Positions 51,889-60,885 of a stretch of 64,000 nt of DNA are shown here, one piece after another. The notes below the pieces were generated by a model. That model made no database searches. It was not told the DNA's origin and saw nothing but the letters and a program-made list of their open reading frames with translations. Source of the DNA: Clostridium_AT stratigraminis. GTDB lineage: Bacteria; Bacillota; Clostridia; Clostridiales; Clostridiaceae. Every line of letters begins with the position of its first letter. Positions within the stretch are counted from its first letter, which is position 1. The position numbers were made by a program, and so were the translations under genes. The DNA is taken from assembly GCF_045310675.1 (NCBI RefSeq), contig NZ_JBJHZZ010000002.1:310001-374000 (forward strand). The letters are read 5' to 3'.

Positions 51889-51995
51889 TTTCCATACTTT
51901 CATTATAAAATATTTTATAGATTTTTTTAACTCCTATATTTAAAAATTACTAAATATAACTCATATTTAATCAAGCAGCATATTCTGATTATATA

Positions 51996-52376
51996 TTAAA
52001 ATATATTTTGGAGGTTTATTTTTTCTAAGTTAGTTATATGATTTAATAAAAAGTCTAAGGTATGGACATTAGCAAGGGACTCATCTGGAGTTTTCTCCCT
52101 TACAAATTGAGTTAATTTACTTAGCTCTATTTCAATATTATCTAATTCTTGATGATTTACAAAAAGCTTAATAATGTTAGTGTACTTATCCCACTTTTCA
52201 CTAAAGTCAGTTGCAGCCTTATTTGCCTCATCCCAATTTCTATCATTAATGTATGTTTCTATTTGCATATTAAGATTTTCTAGATTATTGGTTATTTTGT
52301 TAAGGTAGCTAAGAGATATAGTCATTGCTAGAATCATAATTATAAAAATTACAACAGAAATCGCAACATTTCTCAC
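51996..52376 (-). CDS. DUF4363 family protein
   Basis: This 126-residue protein has one N-terminal membrane helix (VAISVVIFIIMILAMTISL) followed by helical segments with EANKAATDFSEKWDKYTNII, which is the DUF4363 core. It would project outside or be anchored in the membrane. It overlaps the DUF421 gene by four bases. The DUF421-DUF4363 pair recurs in clostridia and is associated with sporulation, but the function is unknown. Confidence 0.85.
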   Translation of the reverse strand: MRNVAISVVIFIIMILAMTISLSYLNKITNNLENLNMQIETYINDRNWDEANKAATDFSEKWDKYTNIIKLFVNHQELDNIEIELSKLTQFVREKTPDESLANVHTLDFLLNHITNLEKINLQNIF

Positions 52377-53065
52377 TTATTTATGGCGCCTCCCTCCTTA
52401 AGCTGAAAGGTAAAATTACCCTTTGAATCTAAAAGAGCAATAAAAACTTTATCTGGAGATAAAATATTGTTTTTCTTAAGCTGTGACAAAAGCCAAGATT
52501 TATCTTTATTAATTACTTTTAAATTATTTAAGTTAATTTTCCCATCAAGAATTAAAGTGATAGGAAGAGTGTCTTGTGAACTTTTTATATTTAAATCTTG
52601 CTTTGTTACAGGCTCTAACTCAGTCTTAGGGATTATAGAAAGTTGTCCGCTGGTTTCAAGTATTGCAAATTCTATATCCTCCATGTTGTAATAACCTTGA
52701 AGACGAAGTTCTTCTAATAGATCATTAATATTATATCTATTAATCTTAAGCTGTTTTATATCAATTTTACCTTGGCTTATAATAATACTTGGTTTTCCGC
52801 TAAATGCAATGCGTGCAAATTCACTCTTCAGTTCAGCAACAGAAATTAATGCCTGTAGAAGGAGTAAAGTAAAAATAGGTATTATACCGTGAGAAAGAGG
52901 AATGCGGGTGTCCTGCATTGGCATAGAGGCAAGTTCAGAAACCATTATGGCAATAACTAGTTCAAAAGGCTGCAATTGACCTATTTGTCTTTTACCCATT
53001 ATTCTCATTGTAAATACAACTATAAAATATAAAATCATAGTTCTCAGCATAACAATAAACAACAA
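52373..53065 (-). CDS. YetF/DUF421 family membrane protein
   Basis: The 231-residue protein has three N-terminal membrane helices and the DUF421 soluble domain (RYNINDLLEELRLQGYYNMEDIEFAILETSGQLSI). RIMGKRQIGQLQPFELVIAI is the most conserved family stretch. The start is uncertain: TTG 53065 has AAGGA seven bases upstream, whereas GTG 53071 is too near that site. Its downstream partner is DUF4363, unlike the solitary paralogue at 25986. Confidence 0.88.
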   Translation of the reverse strand: MLFIVMLRTMILYFIVVFTMRIMGKRQIGQLQPFELVIAIMVSELASMPMQDTRIPLSHGIIPIFTLLLLQALISVAELKSEFARIAFSGKPSIIISQGKIDIKQLKINRYNINDLLEELRLQGYYNMEDIEFAILETSGQLSIIPKTELEPVTKQDLNIKSSQDTLPITLILDGKINLNNLKVINKDKSWLLSQLKKNNILSPDKVFIALLDSKGNFTFQLKEGGAINK

Positions 53066-53198
53066 AATCACATCCTTATATTTTGTAACAGGTTAAGCAT
53101 ATATATTTTAAGTAAAATTTAAGAAAATTATGAGTTATAAAAGAACATTTTTATTTATTTAAGTGTATAATAATATTACTTTGCAAATTAATGAAGCC

Positions 53199-53259
53199 AA
53201 AGTCATAAATGGGCTTTAACGAGTAGTCTTATACTACTCAGTGTGACACTAAAAGGAGG
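53199..53259 (+). repeat. Degenerate copy of the structured 5'-UTR repeat (copy C1)
   Basis: This copy reads AAAGTCA-TAAAT-GGGCTTT then AACGAGTAGTC...ACTACTCAGTGTGACAC and ends AAAAGGAGG. The middle of the long stem is deleted compared with other copies, leaving a short GAGTAGT/ACTACTC hairpin. It is directly followed by a complete copy. Confidence 0.75.
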
Positions 53260-53343
53260 TTAAAGCCCTAAATGGGCTTTAACGGGTAATTTGTGAGCGG
53301 AGCGAATGAGGTTAAATTACCCCGTGTTCCGACAATAAGGAGG
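53260..53343 (+). repeat. Complete structured 5'-UTR repeat (copy C2) before the uridine-kinase-like gene
   Basis: The unit reads TTAAAGCCC-TAAAT-GGGCTTTAA, then a stem ACGGGTAATTT/AAATTACCCCGT enclosing GTGAGCGGAGCGAATGAG, then GTTCCGAC and AAGGAGG. The preceding six bases are AGGAGG, so it is bounded by Shine-Dalgarno-like direct repeats. The last one is the ribosome site of the gene at 53351. The A-T pair in the long stem replaces the G-C pair of the gatB copies. Confidence 0.85.
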
Positions 53344-53350
53344 AATTATA

Positions 53351-55009
53351 GTGGATAAATACAGATTGAATTTAAGTAATGGGAAAAGTATCGAAGCTCT
53401 TAAGGGGACTATTATATATAATATATTTCAAGATAATTATGATAAAGAAAAGCTGCCAGTTGTTTTGGCTAAGATTAATGATAAATATTATGAATTCACA
53501 AGAACCTTGGAGGAAGGTGGGAATTTCGATATTGTAGATATAAGCACAAATATTGGTATGAAAACTTATGTGAGGACCTTACAATTTGTTCTTATTAAAG
53601 CAGTTTTAGAACTTTTTCCGGAGGCTCAAATTACCATTGAGCATGCCCTTAGTAAAGGACTTTTTGGAGAGATCCATAAAAGTACTCCTCTTAGTTCAAA
53701 GGACGTATATGCAATTAAATTAAAGATGCAGGAATTGATAGATAAGGACATTCCCATTAAGAAGCTTTCTGTTACTAAGGAAGAAGCAATTAAAATTTTT
53801 TCAGGCTACAAAATGGAAGATAAGCTTAGACTGCTAAAAAATGTTAGTGTAGAAAAGGTAAAGCTATATGAATTGAATGGTAGATATGATTATTTTTATG
53901 GAGCAATGGCGTATTCTACAGGAGCATTAAAATATTTTGATCTTATGTATTATGAACCAGGGTTTATTTTAAGATATCCAACCGAAAGTAATCCAACTGA
54001 AATTCCAGAATTTATTAAATACGAGAAGCTTGATAAGATATTCTATGAAACTGAACAATGGGGTAATATATTAGGAGTTGGAGATGTTGGTTCACTTAAT
54101 GAAAAAGTCCATTCTGGCGATATAAGAAATATTATTCAAGTTGCAGAGGCCCTACAGGAAAAGAAAATAGCTTATATTGCAGATATGATTAACGATAGAC
54201 ATCAAACAAAAATTATTCTTATAGCAGGACCTTCTTCATCTGGGAAAACTACCTTTGCCAGAAGGCTGGCTATACAATTAAGGGTAAATGGTTTAATGCC
54301 GATTCCTATCTCATTAGACGATTATTTTGTTGATAGGGAGCATACTCCTAAGGATGAGAAGGGGGAGTATGATTTTGAATCAATTTATGCCTTGGATTTG
54401 AAGTTATTTAATGAAGATCTGCAGGAGCTATTAAAAGATAATGAAGTTAAGCTGCCAACTTTTAATTTTAAAACAGGTAAAAGGGAATGGAAGGAAGAAA
54501 AATTTAAACTTCCTTCTAATGGAATACTTATTATAGAAGGTATTCATGGATTAAATGAGATGCTTACAGCTTCAATACCAAAAGAAAATAAATTTAAAAT
54601 TTATATTAGTGCACTTACTCAGTTAAATCTTGATGATCATAATAGAATAGCCACTACAGATAATCGAATAATAAGAAGGATGGTTAGAGATTACTTATCT
54701 AGGGGCTATGGTGCAGAACAAACACTTAAAATGTGGCCTTCAGTAAGAAGAGGAGAAGAAAAAAACATATTTGTTTTTCAAGAGGAAGCAGATGTCATGT
54801 TTAACTCTGCTCTTGTATATGAGTTATGCGTTTTAAAAAAATATGCACTTGAAGAATTAAAGAAGATAGCATATACTAGTCCTGTCTATTATGAGGCTTT
54901 AAGACTTAAAAGTTTTCTAAACTTTTTTGAAGAGGTTGAAATGAAGCATGTGCCTGAAAATTCTATTTTAAGAGAATTTATCGGCGGCAGTGTATTTTAC
55001 GAATATTAA
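53351..55009 (+). CDS. Uridine kinase-like nucleoside kinase with TGS/ThrRS-like N-terminus
   Basis: The 552-residue protein has a ThrRS-type N-terminal half: a TGS-like domain (residues 1-60) and an editing-domain-like second domain (TNIGMKTYVRTLQFVLIKAV...EHALSKGLFGEIH). The C-terminal half, from about residue 275, is a uridine kinase fold with Walker A AGPSSSGKTTFARR and SLDDYFVDREHTP. Such fusions are common in clostridia and their substrate is not proven; uridine or another nucleoside is likely. GTG 53351 follows AAGGAGG, which is part of the repeat array upstream. Confidence 0.9.
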   Translation: MDKYRLNLSNGKSIEALKGTIIYNIFQDNYDKEKLPVVLAKINDKYYEFTRTLEEGGNFDIVDISTNIGMKTYVRTLQFVLIKAVLELFPEAQITIEHALSKGLFGEIHKSTPLSSKDVYAIKLKMQELIDKDIPIKKLSVTKEEAIKIFSGYKMEDKLRLLKNVSVEKVKLYELNGRYDYFYGAMAYSTGALKYFDLMYYEPGFILRYPTESNPTEIPEFIKYEKLDKIFYETEQWGNILGVGDVGSLNEKVHSGDIRNIIQVAEALQEKKIAYIADMINDRHQTKIILIAGPSSSGKTTFARRLAIQLRVNGLMPIPISLDDYFVDREHTPKDEKGEYDFESIYALDLKLFNEDLQELLKDNEVKLPTFNFKTGKREWKEEKFKLPSNGILIIEGIHGLNEMLTASIPKENKFKIYISALTQLNLDDHNRIATTDNRIIRRMVRDYLSRGYGAEQTLKMWPSVRRGEEKNIFVFQEEADVMFNSALVYELCVLKKYALEELKKIAYTSPVYYEALRLKSFLNFFEEVEMKHVPENSILREFIGGSVFYEY

Positions 55010-55038
55010 TCTAGTAAAACCTATGATGAGGTGGAATA

Positions 55039-55716
55039 ATGAGAAATTATAGTGCATTTGATATAATAGGACCTGCTATGATAGGGCCATCAAGCTCTCA
55101 TACTGCTGGGGCAGCTAGACTTGCTAAGGTAGCTAGTATAATTTCAGGTGGGAATATTAAGTCAGTAAAGTTTTTTCTGCACGGTTCCTTTGCAAAAACT
55201 TATAAGGGACATGGAACAGATAAAGCTCTAGTTGCAGGTATACTTGGAATGGATCCATGGGATGAAAGATTAAAAAACTCAATGGAAATTGCCAAGGACC
55301 TGGGAATAAGTGTTGAGTTTATAGAAACAGATCTTGGCGATAGGCATCCAAATACAGTTAAATTTAAAATGACCAGGGAGGATGGAACTATAGTTGAGGT
55401 AATAGGCTCATCGGTTGGAGGGGGAAATATAATAATAACAGAAATTGACGGCGATCCCCTTGAATTCAATGGTGAATATCCTACTTTAATCATAAGACAT
55501 GAAGATGTACCTGGCATGGTATCAAAGGTTACGGCTCAGTTATATAGTGAAGGAATTAATATTGCCTTTATGAAGGTGTATAGAAGTGATAAAGGTTCAA
55601 AAGCTACCATGATTTTTGAAACTGATAATACAGTTACTGAAGAAACAGTAGAAAAGATATCTAAATTAGCCCATATAAGTAATATAAGAATCATAAATCC
55701 TATTACAGAAGTATAA
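55039..55716 (+). CDS. sdaAB: L-serine dehydratase, beta subunit
   Basis: The beta subunit pairs with SdaAA in the iron-sulfur L-serine ammonia-lyase that makes pyruvate and ammonia. GPSSSHTAGAARLA is the N-terminal signature and GSSVGGGNI the central motif. An ACT domain (YPTLIIRHEDVPGMV, residues 148-220) probably senses serine. The 225-residue length is typical for the two-subunit clostridial form. GAGGTGG precedes the ATG. sdaAA follows after 17 bases. Confidence 0.96.
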   Translation: MRNYSAFDIIGPAMIGPSSSHTAGAARLAKVASIISGGNIKSVKFFLHGSFAKTYKGHGTDKALVAGILGMDPWDERLKNSMEIAKDLGISVEFIETDLGDRHPNTVKFKMTREDGTIVEVIGSSVGGGNIIITEIDGDPLEFNGEYPTLIIRHEDVPGMVSKVTAQLYSEGINIAFMKVYRSDKGSKATMIFETDNTVTEETVEKISKLAHISNIRIINPITEV

Positions 55717-55733
55717 TAAAGAAGGAGAATATT

Positions 55734-56609
55734 ATGTTCGTAAATCATGGTACAGAATTAGTAGAGATATGCATTAAAGAGAAACTTTCAATATGGGAAT
55801 ATACACTTTCTATAGAAGAAAAAGAAAGTGGACTTAATAGAGTAATATTATTTAATAAGATGAAAAAAAATCTTAGCATTATGAAAGAGGCTGCTGAATA
55901 TGGTTTAAGAAATAAGATAACTTCAGTCAGTGGTCTTATTGGCGGAGATGCTTATAAACTTCAAAAATATATTGAAAGAGGAAATACATTAACTGGAGAA
56001 TTCATGGTAAAGGCTATGGCCAGAGCAATTTCCTGTTCCGAAGTAAACGCTGCAATGGGGAGAATAGTTGCCACTCCTACAGCAGGTTCCTGCGGCATAC
56101 TACCAGCTGCTTTAATAACTGCAGGAGAGAAACTTAATAAAACTGAAGATGATTTAGTAAAGGCACTTTTTACAGCTGCAGGTGTTGGTATCCTTATAGC
56201 TAAAAATGCAACTATATCAGGTGCTGAAGGTGGCTGTCAAGCTGAATGCGGTTCTGCCGCTGCAATGGCATCTGCTGCTGTTGTTGAAATGATGGGAGGG
56301 ACTCCGGAAATGGCCCTTAATGCAGGAGCAATTGTGATTAAAAACATTCTAGGGTTAGTCTGTGATCCGATAGCTGGGCTTGTAGAAGCACCTTGTGCTA
56401 AGAGAAATGCCTCTGGAGCTGCAAGTGCATTAACTGTAGCAGATATGGTAATGAGTGGAGTAAAAAGTATTATTCCCTTTGATGATGTAGTACTGGCTAT
56501 GTATAAAACAGGAAAGCAGCTACCATGTGAACTAAGAGAAACTGCAATGGGTGGCCTTGCTGATACTCCTACGGGAATTGCACTCAGAAAGAAAATACTA
56601 GGTGAATAA
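55734..56609 (+). CDS. sdaAA: L-serine dehydratase, alpha subunit
   Basis: The alpha subunit carries the oxygen-sensitive 4Fe-4S cluster that coordinates serine. Cysteine ligands are in EGGCQAECGSAAAM, GLVCDPIAGLVEAPC and near the C-terminus. GRIVATPTAGSCGILPAALI is a strong family mark. The 291-residue length is normal. AGAAGGAG precedes the ATG. It forms an operon with sdaAB, pointing to amino-acid fermentation by an anaerobe. Confidence 0.96.
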   Translation: MFVNHGTELVEICIKEKLSIWEYTLSIEEKESGLNRVILFNKMKKNLSIMKEAAEYGLRNKITSVSGLIGGDAYKLQKYIERGNTLTGEFMVKAMARAISCSEVNAAMGRIVATPTAGSCGILPAALITAGEKLNKTEDDLVKALFTAAGVGILIAKNATISGAEGGCQAECGSAAAMASAAVVEMMGGTPEMALNAGAIVIKNILGLVCDPIAGLVEAPCAKRNASGAASALTVADMVMSGVKSIIPFDDVVLAMYKTGKQLPCELRETAMGGLADTPTGIALRKKILGE

Positions 56610-56673
56610 CCTGTAATAAAAACTCCTGATTCAAAATATAAATATATGAGCACTAATTAATAAAGGTGATTTA

Positions 56674-57018
56674 TTGGGAAGAAGAAAGCTTATTGAAACC
56701 TATTATACCGATTTAAATAATATGGCCGATTTCCTTGGTAAGCTTGTTAGTTCCTATAGACTTCTAATAGGCGGTGCAGAGGAGTTTAATAAAATTGCCC
56801 TTGCAAAAAAAAGTGAAGTTAAAGAAGCACTTAGGCGTGCTGACGATTTAGGAGAAATTATTGATAATGTAATTGAATCATTAGAAAAGCTTTCTTTCGG
56901 TTATTTGGACTACTGCAGCTTAAAATCAGAAATAATTAAATGTAAAATGACCTCGGAAAATATAGAAACGGAAATAGATGACGATTTAAAATTTGAAAAC
57001 TTTCCTAAAAAAGATTAA
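56674..57018 (+). CDS. Small helical protein, unknown
   Basis: This 114-residue protein is mostly amphipathic helix (ETYYTDLNNMADFLGKLVSSY and KSEVKEALRRADDLGEIIDN) with no membrane segment. I recognise no family. The start is TTG 56674, preceded by AAAGGTGAT. It lies 64 bases after sdaAA, with no clear terminator between. A bidirectional hairpin follows. Confidence 0.65.
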   Translation: MGRRKLIETYYTDLNNMADFLGKLVSSYRLLIGGAEEFNKIALAKKSEVKEALRRADDLGEIIDNVIESLEKLSFGYLDYCSLKSEIIKCKMTSENIETEIDDDLKFENFPKKD

Positions 57019-57022
57019 AAAA

Positions 57023-57055
57023 ATTAAGGTGTGATATTTAAATCACACCTTTTTG
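57023..57055. terminator. Bidirectional terminator overlapping the end of pssA
   Basis: AAGGTGTGAT and ATCACACCTT form a ten-bp stem around a six-base loop, with A and T runs on both sides. On the minus strand the stem includes the last codons and TGA stop of pssA. Confidence 0.85.
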
Positions 57056-57558
57056 ATTTTGAATTTACTAATCATTAAATATGAAAGTATAATTACTAAT
57101 ATTATAGACAACGAAGGATTACTATTGGCATTTATAGTTATAAGAGCGAATAGTGCAAGGAAGGTACCAGCAACAGTTATAGGTACACCCATAAATACAT
57201 TATTAAAGGTGGAAGAATTATACCTAGCTAGTCTATAAGCACCTGAAATAGGAAATAATAAAACCAAGATATATCCTAAAACCCCTAAATTATGAAATTT
57301 ATAAAGATCAAAAATTAATATTGAAGGAGCTACTCCAAAGGAAACTAAGTCTGCAAGTGAATCTAACTCCTTACCAATATCACTTGAGACATTTAAGAAT
57401 CTAGCAATCCTTCCGTCATAACGATCTATGATTCCTGCTATAATTATAAATAAACATGCCCATCTATAGTCTTTATTAAAGGTCATTAGCAAAGATAAAA
57501 CGCCACAACCTAAGTTTGAGAAAGTAAAAATATTAGGAACAGCATTTCTTTTAGCCAT
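57043..57558 (-). CDS. pssA: CDP-diacylglycerol--serine O-phosphatidyltransferase
   Basis: This membrane enzyme makes phosphatidylserine from CDP-diacylglycerol and serine. The CDP-alcohol phosphotransferase motif D-x-x-D-G-x-x-A-R...G-x-x-x-D-x-x-x-D is complete in DRYDGRIARFLN and GKELDSLAD. About six membrane segments fill the 171 residues. ATG 57558 follows AAGGAGTG; the upstream in-frame start has no ribosome site. Phosphatidylserine decarboxylase is not in the window. Confidence 0.92.
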   Translation of the reverse strand: MAKRNAVPNIFTFSNLGCGVLSLLMTFNKDYRWACLFIIIAGIIDRYDGRIARFLNVSSDIGKELDSLADLVSFGVAPSILIFDLYKFHNLGVLGYILVLLFPISGAYRLARYNSSTFNNVFMGVPITVAGTFLALFALITINANSNPSLSIILVIILSYLMISKFKIKKV

Positions 57559-57799
57559 AAAAATCACTCCTTAAGTATCATAAATAAAAAATAGCAAGTA
57601 CACAATATAAAATTCATAAAGATTATAAATGCTTTAGTAAAGAATTTTACAAAAAACCAATACAGTACATTATAACATATAATTAATAATTTTTTAATAG
57701 TATATTAACTTTTATATTTTAATTTATAAAGATTATTTTTGTAGAACAAAATTCATATAGATGTTATTATATTATATATATCATAGTGGGGGCAAATAA

Positions 57800-58486
57800 A
57801 TGAAGGATTCGACTAAGAGCATTATGAAGATTACCATGACAAATACAATTAAGATATTAATTATTTTATGTATTTCTATTATTTTTATTTATCTATTATT
57901 TAAATATCAAAAAAGGGTTACACATATTAGATTAAAGGACTTAAGAAGTTATATTGTTAGCTTTGGACCATATGCTGCAATTGTTTTTATATTTCTATTT
58001 ACAATTAAAGCTATTTTAATATTTTTCCCAACAATGATTTTTACTGCCATTGCAGGTAATATATTTGGACCATTTTTAGGGTTTTTTATAACAATTGTTG
58101 GATTGTTTACATCTGCTACAGTTGCATTTTTTCTTTCTAAGTTTCTTGGCAAATCTTTCGCTAACAAAGTAACAAGAGGGAAATTACTGAAACTAGACGA
58201 TAATATTGAGCAGCATGGTTTTAAAATAATGCTTTTAATGAGATTATCTACTCTTTTTCCATTTGATCCACTAAGCTATGCAGCTGGCTTAACTAAATTA
58301 AGCTATTTCGATTTTATTACTGCCACAATTATAGGAAGTGCACCTGAAATGCTTGCCTATTCCTTTGTTGGACATAATATGCTTCGCCCTTCAATACATA
58401 AAATTATTATTCCAATACTATTAATCATAGTATTTGCTATTTTAGGTTCATACCTATATAAAACAAATGTTAAAGTAAATAAATAA
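57800..58486 (+). CDS. TVP38/TMEM64 (DedA-related) membrane protein
   Basis: The 228-residue protein belongs to the TVP38/TMEM64 (VTT domain) family. Membrane segments include IKILIILCISIIFIYLLF and FLGFFITIVGLFTSATVAFF. The motif FPFDPLSYAAGLTKLSYFDF is the conserved VTT signature and GKSFANKV the cytoplasmic loop. Relatives help move phospholipids or maintain membrane potential. GTGGGGG precedes the ATG. It is monocistronic. Confidence 0.9.
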   Translation: MKDSTKSIMKITMTNTIKILIILCISIIFIYLLFKYQKRVTHIRLKDLRSYIVSFGPYAAIVFIFLFTIKAILIFFPTMIFTAIAGNIFGPFLGFFITIVGLFTSATVAFFLSKFLGKSFANKVTRGKLLKLDDNIEQHGFKIMLLMRLSTLFPFDPLSYAAGLTKLSYFDFITATIIGSAPEMLAYSFVGHNMLRPSIHKIIIPILLIIVFAILGSYLYKTNVKVNK

Positions 58487-58601
58487 AAAATTCTTATAAA
58501 GTATAATATAAACTTTAAGTGAAAAATATTCATATAATAAAATCTCTTTGCAGTGCTAAAAATAATATAGAAAAAAGTTTAGCTTTAAGGAGGGAAACTA
58601 T

Positions 58602-59030
58602 ATGAAACTTAAGGATATTATGACTAAGGATGTTGCTACTTTAAATTCTGAAGACACAGTTGAGCGAGCTGCTCATCTAATGAAGCAATATAATATAGGT
58701 TCAGTTCCTGTATGCAGTGGAGAAGAGATAATTGGTATTATAACAGATAGAGATATTGCTGTAAGGTCTGTAGCTGAAGGTGAGAATTTCAAAAATCAGA
58801 AGGTAAGAGACATTATGACTTCAAATCCGGTAATTGCAAATCAGGATATGGATATTCATGATGCAGCTAGAATTATGAGTGAAAGACAAATAAGAAGATT
58901 ACCGGTTGTAGAAAACAAAAACATAGTAGGCATTATTTCCCTAGGTGATTTAGCTGTAGAAAATAATTTAAAGGATAATGCTGGAGAAGCACTAAGTAAT
59001 ATTTCTGAACCAAGTTCTCCTTTAATGTAA
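58602..59030 (+). CDS. Two-CBS-domain protein
   Basis: The 142-residue protein consists of two CBS domains. The first is KDIMTKDVATLNSEDTVERA and the second is VRDIMTSNPVIANQDMDIHD; each ends with the GIITDRDIA or GIISLGDLA turn. Such stand-alone CBS pairs sense adenine nucleotides and may bind DNA or enzymes. The partner is unknown. AAGGAGG precedes the ATG and a terminator follows. Confidence 0.92.
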   Translation: MKLKDIMTKDVATLNSEDTVERAAHLMKQYNIGSVPVCSGEEIIGIITDRDIAVRSVAEGENFKNQKVRDIMTSNPVIANQDMDIHDAARIMSERQIRRLPVVENKNIVGIISLGDLAVENNLKDNAGEALSNISEPSSPLM

Positions 59031-59040
59031 ACTAATTGAA

Positions 59041-59079
59041 AGTCCACAAGATATCTTAATTGCTTCTTGTGGATTTTAT
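59041..59079 (+). terminator. Terminator after the CBS gene
   Basis: AGTCCACAAGA pairs with TCTTGTGGATT and is followed by a T-rich tail. Confidence 0.82.
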
Positions 59080-59135
59080 TTATTGATAATATAATATAAA
59101 ATGTTAAGATACTATCTACAGAAGGTGAAAATGTT

Positions 59136-60032
59136 ATGAAGAAAGTTAAATTTATTTATAATCCCTTATCAGGTGAAAACACTATTATTTCTGACCTAGA
59201 TAAGGTAATTGATATTCATCAAAAATATAATTATACAGTTATTCCATATAGAATAAGCGACCACTGTGAATTATCAAAGGCTTTTGAAGATATTGAAGAA
59301 GATTATAAATACATATTGATAGCAGGTGGAGACGGAACAGTTGACAGTGTTGTTAATGAAATGAAGCGTTTAAATATTAATTTGCCAATAGGAATTCTTC
59401 CTGTAGGAACAGCAAATGATTTTGCCAAGTTTTTGTGTATTCCACAAGAAGTAGATAAAGCTTGTGAACAGATTTTAAACAGTACTCCGAGGAAATTAGA
59501 TATTGGTAGAGTTAATGATAAATATTTTGTAAATGTTGCAAGCACAGGGCTTTTTACAGATATTTCACAAAAAACCAGTGTAAATCTTAAAAATACATTG
59601 GGTAAACTTGCTTATTATGTAAAAAGTTTAGAGCAGCTTCCTAATTTTAAAAAGCTGAAAATAAGAGTCAAGTCAAAAGAAGTCAAATATGATGGAGACA
59701 TGTATTTAATGCTTATTTTTAATGGTCAAACTGCAGGAAATCTTAAGTTCGCCTATAAGGCTGAAGTTGATGATGGATACTTAGATATTATAATTATTAA
59801 ACCAAACATGATTAAAGATATGATAGCACTATTTATTAAAATGCTTAGAGGAGAACACCTTGAAGACCCTAATAATTTAATTTATTTTAAAACTAAGAAA
59901 CTTCAAGTTGAATGCTATGAAGATATAGTTACAGATATTGATGGTGAAAGAGGACCAGATTTTCCACTTACTATTGAGTGCATCAAAGGAGGAATAAAAG
60001 TATTAGGTTTTAAGAATACCAATTGCGATTAA
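59136..60032 (+). CDS. YegS/DagK-type lipid kinase
   Basis: The 298-residue protein is a diacylglycerol kinase-family lipid kinase. The nucleotide motif AGGDGTVDSVVNEM, the PVGTANDFAKF block and the late IDGERGPDFPLTIE are intact. It would phosphorylate diacylglycerol or a related lipid at the membrane, perhaps in phospholipid recycling. The length is typical. GAAGGTG precedes the ATG. The next gene follows by 66 bases. Confidence 0.93.
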   Translation: MKKVKFIYNPLSGENTIISDLDKVIDIHQKYNYTVIPYRISDHCELSKAFEDIEEDYKYILIAGGDGTVDSVVNEMKRLNINLPIGILPVGTANDFAKFLCIPQEVDKACEQILNSTPRKLDIGRVNDKYFVNVASTGLFTDISQKTSVNLKNTLGKLAYYVKSLEQLPNFKKLKIRVKSKEVKYDGDMYLMLIFNGQTAGNLKFAYKAEVDDGYLDIIIIKPNMIKDMIALFIKMLRGEHLEDPNNLIYFKTKKLQVECYEDIVTDIDGERGPDFPLTIECIKGGIKVLGFKNTNCD

Positions 60033-60098
60033 AAATAGAATAAAAATCATTGTAAGTTAATAAATATAAGTAATAACTGTATAAAAAGGTGGAGTTTT

Positions 60099-60749
60099 AT
60101 GAGTATGTATTACTTTTATCTCATTTTGTTATTACTTATTTTTGTGCTTTTATTTGCGGGAATTAACTTAAGCATAAATTTTGCTCCAGCAAAAATAAAA
60201 TTAATAAGCATATTTGCATTATTATTATTAACTCTAAGGTACATAACTATTTTTATTTTTTTAATTTCAAGTAATATTAAATATTTATATCTATTAAAAC
60301 CTGCTGTTTTTTTAAATTCACTATGCATACCCATCTTAGCCATGATCTCAATATATATTTTAGCAAGAAAAGATAGGCTTAAATTGACATATATCATTAT
60401 TGTAAGTGTTGTATTATTAGTAGTATATATATTTGCAGTTTTTACGATGAAAACAAATATAGAAATCTACAAGAATCTAGGCTATAGAATGTATTTCCAG
60501 AGTAATGATATTTTGGATGCTATTTATTTAATATTAAATACTGTGTTCTTTTTTACTTCAATAATTTTATTAAGCTCTAGTGTAATAAATAAATTAGGAA
60601 TGAGGCTGGCGTTAGCTTCAAGCCTAATATTAATGCTGGAAGTTATAGTTAAAAGCGCTGGGTTTAGCATATTTCCTTTCATTTTAATAGGAGACATTAT
60701 TTGGCTGATTACTGTGAATTTTTCCTTAAATAGATTAAGGAAATCATAA
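60099..60749 (+). CDS. Polytopic membrane protein, unknown
   Basis: This 216-residue protein has about six or seven hydrophobic segments and few polar loops (only short KDRLK and KTNIEIYKN loops). I recognise no family. The first segment (YFYLILLLLIFVLLFAGI) can serve as signal anchor. AAAGGTGG precedes the ATG. It may be co-transcribed with the lipid kinase. Confidence 0.7.
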   Translation: MSMYYFYLILLLLIFVLLFAGINLSINFAPAKIKLISIFALLLLTLRYITIFIFLISSNIKYLYLLKPAVFLNSLCIPILAMISIYILARKDRLKLTYIIIVSVVLLVVYIFAVFTMKTNIEIYKNLGYRMYFQSNDILDAIYLILNTVFFFTSIILLSSSVINKLGMRLALASSLILMLEVIVKSAGFSIFPFILIGDIIWLITVNFSLNRLRKS

Positions 60750-60852
60750 ATTACTGATGAAAAGACGGATTAATTGTGAAGATATTACTGCTAAATATAA
60801 GAATACAAGAGTAATCAATGCCTATGAATAAAATATAGTAGAAATATAGAAA

Positions 60853-60885
60853 ATACCGCAGCTAATTACGCTGCGGTTTATTTTT
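60853..60885. terminator. Bidirectional terminator overlapping the end of the YgiQ gene
   Basis: ACCGCAGC and GCTGCGGT form an eight-bp stem with a seven-base loop. On the minus strand the stem includes the last codons and TAG stop of the YgiQ gene. Confidence 0.82.

Noticed and set aside
53065..53350. A second T-box or other known riboswitch before the uridine-kinase-like gene
   Set aside because: No T-box core (GGTACCGCG) or other riboswitch core that I know is present; only the repeat units are seen.
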